A DNA stretch of 64,000 nt from contig JBBQNP010000001.1 of the NCBI GenBank assembly GCA_038330085.1, positions 43,078-107,077 of the forward strand. Reading direction: 5' to 3'. The translations under genes and the position numbers were made by a program. The notes below the pieces were generated by a model, which was given only the letters and a program-made list of their open reading frames with translations, did not search any database and was not told where the DNA came from. Within the stretch, counting starts at the first letter, position 1; each line of letters opens with the position of its first letter. Shown here piece by piece: positions 33,310-41,794 of this stretch. The DNA comes from JAEUIA01 sp038330085. Its GTDB lineage: Bacteria > Planctomycetota > UBA1135 > GCA-002686595.

Positions 33310-34551
33310 TCAGTTGGACGTGGGTTCGGCTTCGCCCGCTGGGTCGGGCGAAGTGGACTTGTTTGCGAACGCGGCGCCGAGCGCGAGCCCGACTGCCAGC
33401 GACGAGACGACGAGCGACGTGCCGCCGTGCGAGAGGAACGGCAGCGGCATGCCCTTGGGCGGCGCGAGACCGGTGACGACCTGCGTGTGCACCATCGCCT
33501 GCAGCCCGACGGATAGCAGCAGGCCGAACGCGCACAACGCGTCGTAGCGATCGCGCAACGAGAGGACGTAGCGCAGCGCGAACCACAGGAAGCCGAGGAA
33601 AAGGGCGAGCACGACGAGCATCCCGAACAGGCCGAGCTCCTCGCCCGTGAGCGCGAACACGTAGTCGGATTCGAGGTACGGCACGCGCGCGTTGCGGAAG
33701 AGGCCGTGCCCGAGGCCGACGCCGAAGAAGTCGCCGCTCGCGATCGCTTCGCCCGAGCGCAGGACCTGGTCGTTCGCGGTGCTGCCGAGCCACATCTCGA
33801 TGCGCTGGCGGATGTAGCCGACGAACGTGATCACGAACAGGAACGCCGTTCCGCCGACGCCGATGAGCGGACCGTAGACGTGGATCGGTCGCGCGCCGCC
33901 GACCCACATCGTCGCGAGCACGCACGCGAAGAACAGCAGCGCTCCACCGAGGTCCGTCTCGCACAGGATCAGCAGGAAGAACACCATGCCCAGGCGCAGC
34001 ATCGGCCACACGCCGGCCTTGAGATCGCGCACGCGGTCGCCGAGGCGAATGCAGCGGTCGGCGATCCACAGGATCATCACGATGCGCGCCAGCTCGGACG
34101 GCTGGAATGACAGGAACGGCAGCGCGACCCAGCGGCGCGAACCGTTCTTCGACGCCGCGAAGCCGGGCACGTACACGAGCACGAGGGCGACGAGCGCGAT
34201 GATCGTCAGCATCGGGATGTAGCGGCGCAACCGCGACGGACCGAGTCGCACTCCCGCGATCAGCGCCAGCACTGCGGCGATGCGAAAGCCGATCTGGCTC
34301 CACAGTCCGGCCCAGAACACCTCCGCGGGCTGGGTGGTCGCAGCGTGGTTGATCTGCAGCGCGAGACCGATGCCCATCAGCGAGAGCACGATCCAGAACA
34401 GCGCCATCGCGGGCTGCGTCGGATCCGGCATCTCGACGCGCTGCGCGAGCGAGTCGAGTCGCTCGAGCAAGGTCAGCTGTCGCTCGCGCGGCAGGACGAC
34501 GCCGTCCGGCAGCGAACGCGGCAGTGCCTTGGATGCGCGGAAGCGTGACAT
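33310..34551 (-). CDS. ftsW: Peptidoglycan polymerase FtsW/RodA family
   Basis: SEDS proteins polymerise lipid II together with a class B PBP. The protein has about ten membrane segments. Family motifs include NGSRRWVALPFLSFQPSELA, the Asp in CETDLGGALLF, and the C-terminal GLAPPKGMPLPFLSHGGTSL. 413 residues. It lies between mraY and murG, the normal place of ftsW in dcw clusters, and its partner ftsI is upstream in the same operon. It starts 1 base after the small ORF at 34553. RodA cannot be fully excluded by sequence, but context favours FtsW. Confidence 0.93.
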   Translation of the reverse strand: MSRFRASKALPRSLPDGVVLPRERQLTLLERLDSLAQRVEMPDPTQPAMALFWIVLSLMGIGLALQINHAATTQPAEVFWAGLWSQIGFRIAAVLALIAGVRLGPSRLRRYIPMLTIIALVALVLVYVPGFAASKNGSRRWVALPFLSFQPSELARIVMILWIADRCIRLGDRVRDLKAGVWPMLRLGMVFFLLILCETDLGGALLFFACVLATMWVGGARPIHVYGPLIGVGGTAFLFVITFVGYIRQRIEMWLGSTANDQVLRSGEAIASGDFFGVGLGHGLFRNARVPYLESDYVFALTGEELGLFGMLVVLALFLGFLWFALRYVLSLRDRYDALCAFGLLLSVGLQAMVHTQVVTGLAPPKGMPLPFLSHGGTSLVVSSLAVGLALGAAFANKSTSPDPAGEAEPTSN

Positions 34552-34552
34552 G

Positions 34553-34798
34553 TCAGACGGCCGCCTCCGCCGCGTGCGACGAACTGGATCCGACTTCGTG
34601 CAGCGCGCACACGTCGACGACGTACGAGCGCGGCGCGCGGTGCTTGCAGCGGTGCGCCAACGGTGCGCGATGCACGATGTCCGCCGACGCAGGCCGGCCC
34701 GCGACGACCGCGATCGGTGCAGCGGCGTCGCTCTCGCGAGACAACTGCGGTTCGACCGATTGCGACGACGACAGGAGGGGCGTGTGCTGTTGCAACAT
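34553..34798 (-). CDS. 81-residue protein of unknown function in the murD position
   Basis: The frame begins at an ATG 2 bases after the mraY stop and ends 1 base before the ftsW ATG, exactly filling the slot where murD stands in other dcw clusters. AGGGGCG/GGAGG-like purine sequence does not clearly precede it on the minus strand. The product (MLQQHTPLLSSSQSVEPQ ... RAPRSYVVDVCALHEVG) has no membrane segment and no similarity to MurD that I can see. It is too short to be a ligase. The tight spacing on both sides is the main support for its reality; it might be only a spacer. Confidence 0.5.
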   Translation of the reverse strand: MLQQHTPLLSSSQSVEPQLSRESDAAAPIAVVAGRPASADIVHRAPLAHRCKHRAPRSYVVDVCALHEVGSSSSHAAEAAV

Positions 34799-34800
34799 GG

Positions 34801-35946
34801 TCAGCGCACCTTCAGCAACGAAAGGCTGGCCATCGCGCACACCGCCGCGATGATCCAGGCGCGGACCACGATCTGCACTTCGTGCCAGGGCTTTTCACCC
34901 GGCGTGAAGATGCCGCCCTTGAGCTGCAGCCCGTGGTGAACCGGCGCGCACGTGAAGAGGCGTTTTCCTCCGGTGCGGCGGAACCACTGCGTCTGCAGGA
35001 AGCTCGATGCGAGCTCCGCGAAGAACACGAAGCCGATGAGCGGGAGCACGAGCTCCTGCTTGGCGACGAGCGCCATCCAGGCCAGCAGTCCGCCGAGCGG
35101 AAGCGAGCCCGAATCGCCCATGAAAACGCGCGCGGGGTACGCGTTGTACCAGAGGAATCCCATGCACGCGCCGCACAAGGCACCGCCGACGACCGCCATC
35201 TCCGACGCGGCCGCGACGTGGGGCAGGTTCAGGTAACCCGTCCAGTCGGGGCGGCCGGTGACGTAGCAGAAGATCGAGAGCGTGAGCCCCGAAATGATCA
35301 TGCAACCCGCGGCGAGACCGTCGAGACCGTCGGTGATGTTGCACGCGTTCGAGGTGCCGACGACGACGAACCACTGGAACACGATGAAGCAACCGATACC
35401 GATGGCGCCCAGCGCGAACAGCGGGATGCGCGCGTTCTTGAAGAACGGGGGAAAGATGTCGAGCAGCGTTCCCCGCCCCGACGTCGACGCGTACCACGCG
35501 AAGCAGCACAGAGCGAACAACGTCGCCGCGGTCAACCCGACCATCTTCGAGCGCGGCGCCAGGCCCTTGCTCTTCTTCACCGTGAGCTTCTTGAAGTCGT
35601 CGACGAAGCCCACCGCCGCCAGCCCCGCTGTCAGGATGATCGCGAGCACGACGTGCAGGTTGTCGAGCCTTCCCCACAGGATCACAGATGCCAAGAGCGC
35701 TGCGACGAGGAAGCTGCCGCCCATCGTCGGCGTCTCGCGCTTCTCGCTCTTCTGCGTCAGCGCGTCGAGTTCGGCCTGATCGCCCTTCGGCCCTTCGCGC
35801 ATCTTGCGCGCGCGCAGCCACGCGATCGCCGGCTTCCCCCACCACAATGCGAACGCGAACGCCGTGAGCGCCGCCATCGCCGCGCGGAAGGAGATGTAGC
35901 CGAAGAGTTGGACTCCCAGCATGTCGTCGAAGATGCCGGGGAACAT
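34801..35946 (-). CDS. mraY: Phospho-N-acetylmuramoyl-pentapeptide transferase
   Basis: MraY moves phospho-MurNAc-pentapeptide onto undecaprenyl phosphate, forming lipid I. About ten membrane helices are present. Diagnostic motifs in order are TPTMGGSFLVAALLA, VDDFKKLTVKKSKGL, NACNITDGLDGLAAGC, YNAYPARVFMGDSGSLPLGG and APVHHGLQLKG. 381 residues, slightly longer than E. coli MraY. It starts with a one-base overlap on murF. Active-site Asp residues in VDD and in NITDG are all conserved. Confidence 0.96.
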   Translation of the reverse strand: MFPGIFDDMLGVQLFGYISFRAAMAALTAFAFALWWGKPAIAWLRARKMREGPKGDQAELDALTQKSEKRETPTMGGSFLVAALLASVILWGRLDNLHVVLAIILTAGLAAVGFVDDFKKLTVKKSKGLAPRSKMVGLTAATLFALCCFAWYASTSGRGTLLDIFPPFFKNARIPLFALGAIGIGCFIVFQWFVVVGTSNACNITDGLDGLAAGCMIISGLTLSIFCYVTGRPDWTGYLNLPHVAAASEMAVVGGALCGACMGFLWYNAYPARVFMGDSGSLPLGGLLAWMALVAKQELVLPLIGFVFFAELASSFLQTQWFRRTGGKRLFTCAPVHHGLQLKGGIFTPGEKPWHEVQIVVRAWIIAAVCAMASLSLLKVR

Positions 35947-37406
35947 CAGGCCGCGTGCTCTTTCTCTTTCACGGCCATTTTCACGCCCTCTTTCACGGAC
36001 TCTCCCACAGAAGAGTTCTCTTCGTCGACGAGGTGCTTCACCAGGCGATCGAGACCCGTCGCTCGGCTGCCCTTCACGAGGACGACGTCGCCCGACGACA
36101 ACAGCGACGGCACGAGCATCAGCGCTTCCTCCGTGTCGGCCACATGCACGACGCGCTCGGGCGCGAGACCGCTCTCGAGCGCACCGGCCGCGGCCGCGCG
36201 CGTCAGCTCGCCGACGAGCACCAGGAGATCGAGACCGCTGCGCGCCGCTTCGGCTCCGATCTGGAAGTGCATCTCGCCCGCGGACGCACCGAGTTCGAGC
36301 ATGTCACCCAGCACGAGCACGCGACGGCGGTGTCCGTGCAGACCCTCGAGCACGCGCACGCTCGCGCGCGCGGACTCGGGGTTGGCGTTGTAGGAGTCGT
36401 CGATCAGCGTGTAGCGCCCGCACTGGATGCGGTCGAGCCGTCCACGACCGGCGCGCAACCGCGACACCGACGGCAGCACGTCGTCGAGCGACAGACCGAG
36501 TCCGCGGCACGCCGCCAGCGCGGCCAGCAGGTTCTGCACGTTGTGCAGTCCGAGAAGCGGCGAAGTGACCTCGCGTCCGTCGAGACGGAACGTCGTGCCG
36601 CCGCCGTGGAACCACACGCTGGTGGCATTGAGGTCGCCCTCGCCGTCGAGGCTGAACGTGATCACCTCGGCGTGCGTCTCGCGCTTGATCCACTCGGTCC
36701 ACGTGCTGTCGGCGTTGAGCACGCAGAAACCGTGCTCGGGGATCGACGCGGCGAGCTGGCTCTTTTCGCGCGCGACACCTTCGACCGAGCCGAGGCCCTC
36801 GAGGTGCGATGCGCCGATCGTCGTGATGATGCCCGCGTCCGGTTGCGCGATGCGGCACAGGGCCTCGATCTCACCCGGGTGGTTCGTGCCGAGCTCGACG
36901 ACGAGCGCCTCCGTGTCCGCGTCGGCCAGGAACAACGTGTGCGGCACGCCGATGTCGTTGTTGAACGAGTTGGGCGAGCCGACCGTGCGCCAGCGCGACG
37001 ACAGCAGCTCGATCAGGATGTTCTTCGTCGTCGTCTTGCCGCACGAACCGGTGATCCCGACGACGCGCGCGCTCAACCGGCGGCGGTACCACGTCGCGAG
37101 CGCCGCCAACGCGACACGCGGAGACTCGTGCACGAGCACGGGCGTGTCGCGGGGGAGCTCGAGAACGCCTGACGGGGGTGTGCCGTCTGCGCCCAGTTGG
37201 AGCATCGACCCCGCGGCACCCCGTTCGATCGCTTCGCGTCCGAAGCGGTTGCCGTCGAAGTTCGGACCGGACAGTGCGAAGAACAACTCGCCCGGCTTCA
37301 GTGCGCGCGTGTCGGTGCTGACGCCGTGCACGAGCCGCTTGGGATCTCCGCGCAAGAGCTTCGCGCCCGTCGCGTCGATCACGTCCTGGATGCGGAAGGG
37401 GTTCAT
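35946..37406 (-). CDS. murF: UDP-N-acetylmuramoyl-tripeptide-D-alanyl-D-alanine ligase
   Basis: MurF adds D-Ala-D-Ala to the UDP-MurNAc-tripeptide. The ATP-binding loop is VVGITGSCGKTTTKNILIEL. LVVELGTNHPGEIEAL and YTLIDDSYNANPESARASVR are characteristic of MurF within the Mur ligase family. The substrate-binding N-terminal domain (GVSTDTRALKPGELFFALSG) is complete. 486 residues. The ATG overlaps the murE stop by 4 bases (ATGA), and the stop overlaps the mraY ATG by one base, so expression is coupled. Confidence 0.95.
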   Translation of the reverse strand: MNPFRIQDVIDATGAKLLRGDPKRLVHGVSTDTRALKPGELFFALSGPNFDGNRFGREAIERGAAGSMLQLGADGTPPSGVLELPRDTPVLVHESPRVALAALATWYRRRLSARVVGITGSCGKTTTKNILIELLSSRWRTVGSPNSFNNDIGVPHTLFLADADTEALVVELGTNHPGEIEALCRIAQPDAGIITTIGASHLEGLGSVEGVAREKSQLAASIPEHGFCVLNADSTWTEWIKRETHAEVITFSLDGEGDLNATSVWFHGGGTTFRLDGREVTSPLLGLHNVQNLLAALAACRGLGLSLDDVLPSVSRLRAGRGRLDRIQCGRYTLIDDSYNANPESARASVRVLEGLHGHRRRVLVLGDMLELGASAGEMHFQIGAEAARSGLDLLVLVGELTRAAAAGALESGLAPERVVHVADTEEALMLVPSLLSSGDVVLVKGSRATGLDRLVKHLVDEENSSVGESVKEGVKMAVKEKEHAA

Positions 37407-38989
37407 CGCAATTCCTCTGCGGCGACCCTGCGGTCGTCGAACTCGAACACAAGAGGACCGATCGTCTGCGTCGTTTCGTGGCCTTTGCCGGCGATGAGCA
37501 CGACGTCGCCGCGGCGCGCGCGGCTGCAGGCGATCCCGATCGCGCTGCGTCGATCCACTTCGACGATCCGCTCCGCGCGCGCCGGCTCCATGCCGGCGAC
37601 GATCTCGGAGAGGATGCGGTCGGGATCTTCGCTGCGCGGGTTGTCGCTGGTCACGATCGCCAGATCAGCGAGTTCGTTCACGACGCGCCCCATCGGAGCG
37701 CGCTTGCCCTTGTCGCGGTCGCCGCCGCAACCGAACACCACGATGAGACGGCGCCTCGTCGCGGGCTCGCTGGCGATCGCGGTTGCAGACGTCGGTCCGC
37801 CCGCGCTCATCGTGAGCGCGGCCCGCGCGTGTGCTCGCGACTCGTTCGCTACCGCTTCGTCCGTCCCCGAATCCAGCGTCGCGCGCAGAACGCTGCACAC
37901 GTTCGCGAGCGCCGCTTCGGAGTGCGCGTAGTCGACGAGCAGCGTGAACCCGCGACCGTTCGTGGGGACGGGCTCGAGTCTCCCCGGTGCGCTGGGTGCG
38001 GTTGCGAGTCCTTCCAAAATGCTGGAAGGACTCGCCCCCGACACAAGCGCCGCGGCTGCCGCTGCCAGTGCATTCTCCACGTTGTATCGCCCCGCCAACG
38101 GCAGCCACACCAGCGTCCTCGAGATCCCCATCCCATTGAGGAACAGCTGGGTACCGCGCAGGTCAGTGCGCACATGTGAAGCACACAGGTCACCGGAGGT
38201 CCGGGCGCTGTACGTGACGACGCGCGCTCCAGCGCGTCGAGCCGCATCCGCCATGCGTGAGCTGGCGGAATCGTCGGCGTTGAGGATGGCAGTGCTCGTG
38301 CGCTGCAATCCACTGAAGAGGCGTTCCTTGGCGCGTGCATACGCGTCGAAGTCGCCGTGGTAGTCGAGGTGGTCGCGCGTCAGGTTCGTGAACACCGCGA
38401 CATCGAAGTCGATGCCGGCCGTGCGCTCCTGGTCTAGAGCGTGCGACGACACTTCCATCGCGAGCGCGTCGCCGCCCATTTCGGCGTGACGCACGAGCAA
38501 GCGTTGGAGTTCCGGCGCATCGGGCGTCGTGTGGCTCGCGTGCAGCAGCACTCCGTCGGCGAGACGATTGCCTGCGGTACCGAGCACGGCCGGACGCTTC
38601 CCCGCTCGGGTCAACAAGTGACCCAGGAGGTGTGCGGTCGTCGTCTTGCCGTTCGTGCCCGTGATTGCAGCCGTGAACATGCGCCGCGCCGGCTCGCCGT
38701 GCACGAGCGCCGCGACTTGTCCCGCGACGCGACGCGCGTCGGCGTGGATCCACTGCGTCGCACTGCGATCCACATCGACACGCTCGTGCGTGAGGATCGC
38801 GACGGCACCGCGGCGCAGCGCGTCGTTCGCGTACTTTGCTCCGTCGTCGCGCGTCCCCGGCAAGGCGGCAAAGAGATCACCGGCGCCCACCGATCGGCTG
38901 TCCAGATGGACGCCGGTGACCTCGCGTCCAGCGCCCCCCTCAGGGTGCAGGACTCCACCCAACCGTTGCACCAACTCAGCGAGGCGCAT
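37403..38989 (-). CDS. murE: UDP-N-acetylmuramoyl-tripeptide synthetase (likely meso-diaminopimelate adding)
   Basis: MurE adds the third residue of the stem peptide. The ATP loop is ITGTNGKTTTAHLLGHLL. The DNPR motif (VTSDNPRSEDP) that binds meso-diaminopimelate is present, so the third residue is probably DAP. AMEVSSHALDQER and NLTRDHLDYHGDFD are typical. Between DYAHSEAAL and the VVFGCGGDRDKGKR motif there is an insertion of about 35 residues rich in Ala and Ser. The ATG at 38989 was chosen by homology and overlaps ftsI by 14 bases. 528 residues. A 10-bp perfect hairpin lies inside the gene at 38006-38033. Confidence 0.93.
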   Translation of the reverse strand: MRLAELVQRLGGVLHPEGGAGREVTGVHLDSRSVGAGDLFAALPGTRDDGAKYANDALRRGAVAILTHERVDVDRSATQWIHADARRVAGQVAALVHGEPARRMFTAAITGTNGKTTTAHLLGHLLTRAGKRPAVLGTAGNRLADGVLLHASHTTPDAPELQRLLVRHAEMGGDALAMEVSSHALDQERTAGIDFDVAVFTNLTRDHLDYHGDFDAYARAKERLFSGLQRTSTAILNADDSASSRMADAARRAGARVVTYSARTSGDLCASHVRTDLRGTQLFLNGMGISRTLVWLPLAGRYNVENALAAAAAALVSGASPSSILEGLATAPSAPGRLEPVPTNGRGFTLLVDYAHSEAALANVCSVLRATLDSGTDEAVANESRAHARAALTMSAGGPTSATAIASEPATRRRLIVVFGCGGDRDKGKRAPMGRVVNELADLAIVTSDNPRSEDPDRILSEIVAGMEPARAERIVEVDRRSAIGIACSRARRGDVVLIAGKGHETTQTIGPLVFEFDDRRVAAEELR

Positions 38990-41564
38990 GCTTCGCTCCC
39001 GTCTGCCGGCGGTCGGCCGCATGCACGGCTTCGGCGGCATGCACTGCTTCGGACCAGGGCTGATCGCCCGCGTCGGCGGCAGCTTCCGACACGGCGTGGA
39101 AACCGTCGGGACCGGCCTGTTCGACCTCTTCACCGTCGCTCGTGAAACCCAACGCTTCGCGCAAGATCGCGATCGCGGCCGGACCGGCGACCTCCGAGCC
39201 GAAGTGCAGCTTGCCGCGCGGCTCGTCGACGACGACGTACACCATCACCTCGCGACCGCCCTCGGGACGGTGGCCGAAGATGCACATCGACGACGTGTAG
39301 CAGGATCCGTTGTGCGCCTTCTTGCCCTTGAGCAGGGCGCGGCACGCAGCGGCGCCATGACAGTCGTGTTCGTGGACGTGCGCCAGTTCGACGTGCAGGC
39401 ACAGCTCGCTCCCCGTGCGCTCGGCGGTGCCCGTCTTCGTGCCCATCACGATGTCGTCGCGCCAGACCTTCCGGCCCGTGCCGATGCGCGCGCCGAGCAT
39501 CATCATCTCGCGCACTTCCTGGCAGGTCTTCGCGGAGTACGTGTCGTGCTGCTGGTTTTGCAGGCCTTCGACGAGCGGGATCTCCTTCGTCACGCCGTAC
39601 TGTTCGACGGCCTTGACGATGCGCAACGGGCGGAAGTGTCCGCCGCGCACGATCGTCGCGAGCGCAGTGGCGTGCTGCCACATCGTCACGAGGATCTCGT
39701 GTCCGTAGCAGATCGATGCCTGCGTCCACGTGCGCGTCCACGGCAGCGGATGAAGCGTGCCCATGCTTTCGCCACCCAGACCGATGCGCGGCGCCCGGCC
39801 GTAGCCGAGGTCGACGAGGTGTTGGTGCATCGCCACGTCGGTCATGCGCGTGCCGATCTGCACGAGCACTGCGTTGATCGAGAAGGCCAAGCCCTCGGCG
39901 GCGGTGACGACATCCTTGTCCTTCGCGCCTTCCGCCTCGTGGATGCGTCGGCCTTCGAAGACGAACGTGTTGTGGTGCGCGTCGATCTTCTCGTCGGGTG
40001 TCACGACACCTTCCTCGAGCGCCGACGCCATCGTCACGACCTTCATCGTCGAGCCGGGCGTGTACGTGTGGACCGCCGGCAAGAAGCCGCCCATCTCGTA
40101 CTTGTCCACCGAGTCGACGGCGAGCACGTCACCCGTCGCGACGTCGATCGCGATCGCCATCACGAGCGCCGGATCGTTCACGGCCATCGTCTTCTGAATT
40201 GCCGAGCGCAGTTGGCGCTGCAGGCCGATCTCGATCGTGGTGACGACATGCGGCGGCTCGTCGCCCGGGATGAGCTCCTGGAAGTAGTTGTGACGCGGCT
40301 GCCGCGGAACCTGGTTCGCGAGGAACGTGTACTCTTCGCCACGCACGCGCAGCCAGTCCTGCCACTCGGGCATTTCGAGCACGTTCTTCGAGAGCAGCTC
40401 GAGGCCGTTCATCGGGCTGGGCTGGAAGATGCACAGTTGCGTGCGCTTCTGGACCGAGTCGACCTCGTCGCTCGACCACAAGCTGTCGTCCGCCGGCAGG
40501 TTCAGCTCGCGCATCGCCTTGCGGCGCGCTGCGTCCGGTTCGAGCGTGGCCCACCGGCCGAGCACCGAAACCGCGGGAGCCACGCCCCTCTGCGTGCCCT
40601 TGACCGGATAGACGCGCTTCTGGTGGCGTACGATCTCCATCTGGTGCGGCTGCACGCGCTCTTCCTTGAGCACGTCGTGGACGGCTTGCGCGCAAGCGAC
40701 GGGGACTTCCTTGTCGATGCAGCGAAACTGCGTCGGCATCAGCGCGAACCACGTGTGCGTGCGCAACGTCGCTCGTTCTTCGTCGGTGTCGATCTGTGCC
40801 GCCGCGTCGCCGAGCAGGCACGCGCCGAGGTCGTCCGCGATACGGCGCGACCAGTCGAGCGGCTTCGCGTAGCCGTGGCTCGCGCGCTCCGCTTCGGAGA
40901 GGAGAACCTGCGGTTCCCACTGGATCTGCCAGCGACCCGACGGCACGCGAACGAGCGCGATGCCGTGGATCGGTCCGCGCGATTCCTTCTTCGTGTCGAG
41001 CGTTCCGCGCGCGAGCCAGGCGTCGACGCGCGACTTCTGTGCATCGTCCAGCAGGAGCGGACCTGCGCTGCCGTTGCGTGCGGTGATCCGGCCGTTTCGG
41101 ACGTCCGGCAGCATGCGTTCGAGCATTTCCTGCGGGCTGTACTGACCGCCGAGCGCAACCGACAGCTTCTGCGCCATGGCGTCGGGCGTGTGCGCCTGCC
41201 ACATCGCGTTGGGCGACATGTCGAGCTCGAGGTAGTCGACCGAGCCTGCCATCGGCACGCCCGACGAGTCGGTGACGACGAAGCCGACCGGGAGGATCGG
41301 CAGGTGTTGCAGGTTGTGCGGCTGCTCGCCCTCTTCGTGCAGCGAGATGATCGCCGCGCGCGCAGCGACGAGCGCGAGCACGAACCCGATCAGCACGAAA
41401 GCGCTGGCCGGGCGCAGGCCCGACGCCGACTTGAAGCGCTCGTCGACCTGTGTGGACGCACCCGTGCCGACCTGTGTGGACGCACCCGTGCCGACCTGTG
41501 CCGACGCACGCGTGTCGCCGACCGGTCGGTCGTTCGCCTGGGGGGGCTTTTCGCTCGGTGTCAT
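38976..41564 (-). CDS. ftsI: Class B penicillin-binding protein / division transpeptidase FtsI
   Basis: This transpeptidase crosslinks septal peptidoglycan. A cytoplasmic tail with an 8-residue repeat (GTGASTQV) precedes one membrane segment (FVLIGFVLALVAARAAIISL). A large non-catalytic region follows. The transpeptidase motifs are intact: Ser505-x2-Lys508 (GSTMK), Ser562-Ile-Asn (SIN) and Lys710-Thr-Gly-Thr (KTGT). Directly after KTGTAERTG comes a Cys/His-rich insertion of about 45 residues. The ATG at 41564 overlaps the ftsL-like stop by 4 bases. 862 residues is long for FtsI (about 590 in E. coli), the excess lying in the pedestal region, the insertion and an Ala/His-rich C-terminus. Confidence 0.92.
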   Translation of the reverse strand: MTPSEKPPQANDRPVGDTRASAQVGTGASTQVGTGASTQVDERFKSASGLRPASAFVLIGFVLALVAARAAIISLHEEGEQPHNLQHLPILPVGFVVTDSSGVPMAGSVDYLELDMSPNAMWQAHTPDAMAQKLSVALGGQYSPQEMLERMLPDVRNGRITARNGSAGPLLLDDAQKSRVDAWLARGTLDTKKESRGPIHGIALVRVPSGRWQIQWEPQVLLSEAERASHGYAKPLDWSRRIADDLGACLLGDAAAQIDTDEERATLRTHTWFALMPTQFRCIDKEVPVACAQAVHDVLKEERVQPHQMEIVRHQKRVYPVKGTQRGVAPAVSVLGRWATLEPDAARRKAMRELNLPADDSLWSSDEVDSVQKRTQLCIFQPSPMNGLELLSKNVLEMPEWQDWLRVRGEEYTFLANQVPRQPRHNYFQELIPGDEPPHVVTTIEIGLQRQLRSAIQKTMAVNDPALVMAIAIDVATGDVLAVDSVDKYEMGGFLPAVHTYTPGSTMKVVTMASALEEGVVTPDEKIDAHHNTFVFEGRRIHEAEGAKDKDVVTAAEGLAFSINAVLVQIGTRMTDVAMHQHLVDLGYGRAPRIGLGGESMGTLHPLPWTRTWTQASICYGHEILVTMWQHATALATIVRGGHFRPLRIVKAVEQYGVTKEIPLVEGLQNQQHDTYSAKTCQEVREMMMLGARIGTGRKVWRDDIVMGTKTGTAERTGSELCLHVELAHVHEHDCHGAAACRALLKGKKAHNGSCYTSSMCIFGHRPEGGREVMVYVVVDEPRGKLHFGSEVAGPAAIAILREALGFTSDGEEVEQAGPDGFHAVSEAAADAGDQPWSEAVHAAEAVHAADRRQTGAKHAPR
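41445..41510 (+). repeat. 24-bp tandem repeat inside ftsI
   Basis: The unit GACCTGTGTGGACGCACCCGTGCC occurs perfectly at 41445-41468 and 41469-41492 and partly, with two changes, at 41493-41510. It lies in frame in the cytoplasmic N-terminal tail of FtsI, encoding the 8-residue repeat GTGASTQV, so copy-number change would not break the gene. Confidence 0.85.
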
Positions 41565-41794
41565 CGGGTGAGCTTCTTGTCCGCTCGTTGGGCGTCGGTC
41601 GGGATCGGTCCGTGGTCGAGCGCGATGATGTTCGCCTTCGAGGCGGCGTTGACCGCTTCGATGAGCATGGTCTCCTCGCGCACGTCGTTGAGCTGCATGC
41701 CGAGCTCGCGGTTGTGCGACTGCACGATCGCGGTCATGAGACCGACGAGCAGGGTCAGGCCCGAGAGCCCGGCGCACAGCACGAGACGTGTCAC
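41561..41794 (-). CDS. ftsL: FtsL-like small membrane protein
   Basis: The 77-residue product has a very short N-terminus, one membrane segment (LVLCAGLSGLTLLVGLMTAI) and a helical extracytoplasmic part (SHNRELGMQLNDVREETMLI) of coiled-coil character. Sequence conservation of FtsL is low, so the call rests on topology, size and position between rsmH and ftsI, where ftsL always stands in dcw clusters. Both ends overlap neighbours by 4 bases (GTGA with rsmH, ATGA with ftsI). Its expected role is to help hold the FtsW-FtsI complex. Confidence 0.75.
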   Translation of the reverse strand: MTRLVLCAGLSGLTLLVGLMTAIVQSHNRELGMQLNDVREETMLIEAVNAASKANIIALDHGPIPTDAQRADKKLTR

